Positions 62,296-64,000 of a stretch of 64,000 bases of DNA are shown here, one piece after another. The notes beneath the pieces are model-generated. The model was given only the letters and a program-made list of their open reading frames with translations. It did no database searches and was not told the DNA's origin. Location: contig NZ_CP107958.1 of assembly GCF_036075115.1 (NCBI RefSeq), positions 4,092,001 through 4,156,000 on the forward strand, read 5' to 3'. This DNA is from Streptomyces sp. NBC_00377 (GTDB taxonomy: Bacteria > Actinomycetota > Actinomycetes > Streptomycetales > Streptomycetaceae). Each line of letters begins with the position of its first letter. Position 1 is the stretch's first letter. A program made the position numbers and the translations under genes.

Positions 62296-62543
62296 ATGGC
62301 CGCGCACTGCGTGCTGACCGCCGTGACCGGCACCCAGCCCGGCTTCGGCAACCGCATCTCCCCCTCGCACCGGCGCACCTCGCGCCGCTTCGACCCCACC
62401 ATCCAGTCCAGGCGCTACTGGCTGCCGACCGAGATCCGGCACGTACGGCTACGGCTGAGCACGAAGGGGAGGTGGACCGTCGACACGCTCGGCGTCGAAG
62501 CCGCCTGGCGCACATCCGTGCGCGGGGGGGGGTGCGGATCTGA
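62296..62543 (+). pseudogene. rpmB2: Frameshifted alternative ribosomal protein L28 (Cys-less form)
   Basis: ATG at 62296 with GAGAGG upstream opens AHCVLT...GTQPGFGNRIS, then HRRTSRRFDPTIQSRRYWLP and TVDTLGVEAA, clearly L28. It lacks the second Cys of the zinc-binding form. After GVEAA the frame is lost: the conserved ending (AHIRARGGVRI, then TGA at 62541-62543) is read one frame away, consistent with a 1-nt deletion near 62507. A run of nine G lies at 62524-62532. Read straight through, the L28 frame continues into the S14 remnant to 62847. Confidence 0.8.
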
Positions 62544-62900
62544 TGGCGAAGAAGATCAAGGTCGCCAAGAACGGCAGACGGCAGACGGCAGACGGCAGAC
62601 GGCAGACGGCAGACGGCAGACGGCGGGAGATCGTCGCGCGACACACGGCACGCGACACGCGGCGCGCCGGTCCGAACTGAAGGAGATCGTCCGGCGGCCG
62701 ACGTCGACGGAGAGCGAACGGGAGTCCGCGCGGCGGGCGGTGTACTCCCAGCCGCGGGACGCGAGCGCCACGCGCGCGTGCGCAACCGGGACCAGGTGGA
62801 CGGGCGCCCGCGCGGGTGCTTCCGCACGTTCGGGCTGTCCCGCGTGAGTCTGCGCGAACGGGCCCACGCGGGCCGTCTCCCCGGGGTGCGGAGATCTTCA
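62543..62900 (+). pseudogene. rpsN2: Frameshifted alternative ribosomal protein S14 with heptamer expansion
   Basis: ATG at 62543 overlaps the ancestral L28 stop (TGATG). AKKIKVAKNGRR and, after repeats, REIVAR are the S14 start; SELKEIVRRPTSTESERE and QPRDASATR lie in a second frame; RVRNRDQVDGRPRG and GLSRVSLRERAHAGRLPGV in a third. So at least two frameshifts break the gene; from the ATG the frame stops at 62680 after 45 codons. Between GRR and REIV lie seven copies of GGCAGAC. No Cys-X2-Cys is present, as expected for the zinc-free paralogue. Confidence 0.8.
62573..62621. repeat. Seven tandem copies of the heptamer GGCAGAC
   Basis: Seven perfect copies, 49 bp, inside the S14 remnant. With one copy the reading frame would join KNGRR to REIVAR directly; the six extra copies add 42 bp, which keeps frame. 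Other copy numbers would shift it. Confidence 0.95.
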
Positions 62901-62910
62901 CCGGTAGACC

Positions 62911-62990
62911 GACAGGCCTTTCCCGGCGGGCACAGGCCGTCCCCATAGAGCGCGGGCCTTGCCCGGTGGTCACAGGCCGTCCCCAGGGTT
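62911..62990. repeat. Two tandem copies of a 40-bp unit
   Basis: CACAGGCCGTCCCCA occurs at 62931-62945 and 62971-62985; similarity extends leftward over GGCCTT-CCCGG-GG, giving a 40-bp period. Non-coding, upstream of the lipoprotein gene. Confidence 0.7.
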
Positions 62991-63092
62991 CTGCCGGGGC
63001 TTGCTGGTAGCTTGCTGCGGTCCTTACGGTGCTCACGGCCCTCACGTTCCGTCCAGTCGAGCGGCCGGCCGGCTACAGCTTGGGAGCTTGCA

Positions 63093-63611
63093 GTGACTTC
63101 GGCGAACTTCTCGCGGGGCGCGTTCCGTCGGCCGGTGCGGGCCACGGCCACCGCCGTGGCCGCCGCGTTGGCGGGTGTGCTCATGCTGACCGCGTGCAGC
63201 GACGACGGCGGGTCCGACGACGGCTCCTCCGCGACACCGACGGCGACCGCGGACACCGCGGGTGCGAGCGGCGCGACGGACTCCGCCTCCACCGCCTCCG
63301 GTGAGCTGGAGGGCAGTTGGCTCGCCACGACGGACGGCAAGGCCGTCGCCCTGATCATCACCGGGAAGCAGGCCGCCCTCTTCGTGACCGGCGGGGCCGT
63401 GTGCAGCGGGACCGCCGGTGAGGAGGCGGGCATGCAGATGATCCACCTCAAGTGCACCAGCGGGAAGGGAGACCGGACGACCGGCATGGTCGGCTCCGTC
63501 GACAAGAAGTCCCTCGAGGTCACCTGGTCCGGCGCGGTGGGCAAGGAGGCGTTCACCAAGGCGCAGGGCGGCCAGTGGCCGTCGGGGCTGCCGACTCCGG
63601 GCCTCGGGTAG
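63093..63611 (+). CDS. Putative lipoprotein, unknown function
   Basis: 172 aa from GTG at 63093 with GGGAG seven bases upstream. Signal with lipobox MLTAC, lipidated Cys35, followed by an Asp/Ser/Gly/Thr-rich linker (36-70) and a beta-rich domain of about 95 residues (LEGSWLATTDGKAVALIITGKQAALFV; CSGTAGEEAGMQMIHLKC). It resembles many small Streptomyces surface lipoproteins and I cannot assign a role. A 94-bp gap separates it from the next lipoprotein gene. Confidence 0.8.
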   Translation: MTSANFSRGAFRRPVRATATAVAAALAGVLMLTACSDDGGSDDGSSATPTATADTAGASGATDSASTASGELEGSWLATTDGKAVALIITGKQAALFVTGGAVCSGTAGEEAGMQMIHLKCTSGKGDRTTGMVGSVDKKSLEVTWSGAVGKEAFTKAQGGQWPSGLPTPGLG

Positions 63612-63705
63612 CGAAGCGGTCACGAGAGCGGGGGGCGCGCGACGGTTGCCCGCACGCGTGCGTGATGATCCTTCGAGCACCGTCACAAGACCCGAGGGAC
63701 CACTC

Positions 63706-64000
63706 ATGCGCGCCGTTCCCATCACCGTCACCGCTCTCGCCGCGGCCCTGCTCCTCACCGCCTGCGGCGGCGGGGACGACAGCGGCTCCGGCGGCGACGA
63801 GAGCAAGGGCGCCGCATCCGCCGGCGCCACCGGCTCGACCGGCTCCACCGGCACCACCTGCGCCGCCGGCGACCTCGGCCAGGAGGTCGGCCCCGTCGAC
63901 GCCGCGCCCGCCGCCGGTGACAGCGGCAACGTCACCGTCACGCTCACCAACAAGGGCGCCGACTGCACCCTGGACGGCTTCCCCACCGTCGAGCTGACCG
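63706..64000 (+). CDS. DUF4232-type lipoprotein, 5' part (cut by window end)
   Basis: 98 codons visible from ATG at 63706, with GAGGGA seven bases upstream. Signal with lipobox LLTAC, Cys20, a Gly/Ser/Asp linker with a GSTGSTGT repeat, then CAAGDLGQEVGPVDAAPAAGD and VTVTLTNKGADCTLDGFPTVEL, the typical opening of the DUF4232 domain (Ig-like, Cys pair). These are abundant actinobacterial surface lipoproteins of unknown function. The 3' end lies outside the window. Confidence 0.85.
   Translation, partial: MRAVPITVTALAAALLLTACGGGDDSGSGGDESKGAASAGATGSTGSTGTTCAAGDLGQEVGPVDAAPAAGDSGNVTVTLTNKGADCTLDGFPTVELT

Overview
The window is a stretch of core chromosome from a Streptomyces species. The evidence is high GC with strongly GC-biased third codon positions, many GTG starts, and a gene order that matches (from memory) the Streptomyces coelicolor region around SCO3352-SCO3433: sigE-cseABC, clpC, lsr2, nadABC-type genes, nuoD2, fol genes, ftsH, tilS, tipA, gadB, and a trio of regulators related to whiJ and bldB. 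No rRNA, tRNA, prophage, insertion sequence or CRISPR array was found.

Layout. 0-5.3 kb: mutY, then the cell-envelope stress locus sigE-cseA-cseB-cseC. 5.3-9.5 kb: a DHA2 efflux pump divergent from its TetR repressor with three operator copies, a secreted M23 peptidase and a secreted HAD phosphatase. 9.5-10.5 kb: a non-coding array of GC-rich repeats of about 90 bp. 10.6-16.8 kb: clpC with a ClgR-like box, a Prim-Pol-like hypothetical, lsr2, a short-form argA, a BlaI-type regulator and two hypotheticals. 17.0-22.5 kb: a five-gene cofactor operon (DUF2520, panC, nadB, nadC, coaX) with 4-nt overlaps. 22.7-27.6 kb: a threonine-aldolase-like enzyme, a small gene carrying 52-bp repeats, an ArsR-type regulator and a NarL/DesK-like two-component pair.

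27.7-37.5 kb: an NDUFAF7-type methyltransferase beside an orphan nuoD2, two bacterial-PH-domain membrane proteins, an acidic coiled-coil membrane protein, an Ag85-like esterase and an MprF-like lipid aminoacyltransferase. 37.6-48.7 kb: folP-NTF2-folB-folK-DUF3180 on the plus strand, facing dacB-zincin-tilS-hpt-ftsH-folE on the minus strand. 48.8-53.5 kb: ppa, a ThrE-like exporter, a DedA protein with a Gln-rich tail, a YbjQ protein and tipA with its classic operator. 53.6-59.1 kb: a ClC channel-gadB pair, PadR with a truncated ABC permease, and an aldehyde dehydrogenase. 59.2-61.4 kb: an HTH/HATPase/DUF397 trio. 61.4-63.0 kb: a decayed region with remnants of the Cys-less alternative ribosomal proteins (L28, S14 and probably S18). 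63.1 kb to the end: two lipoproteins, the last one cut by the window edge.

Most of the window is ordinary conserved Streptomyces sequence. The points most worth a second look are: the methyltransferase/NuoD2 neighbourhood, where NuoD2 carries the Arg that NDUFAF7 modifies in mitochondria but lacks the usual quinone Tyr; a 16-bp element shared exactly by two promoters of the HTH/HATPase/DUF397 trio; tandem repeats inside two small coding regions (52 bp at 24.1 kb, 7 bp at 62.6 kb) whose copy number sets the reading frame; an 11-residue repeat in the cytoplasmic tail of DacB; and the 90-bp repeat array. All function calls come from reading the sequence and from remembered family features; no database search was run.
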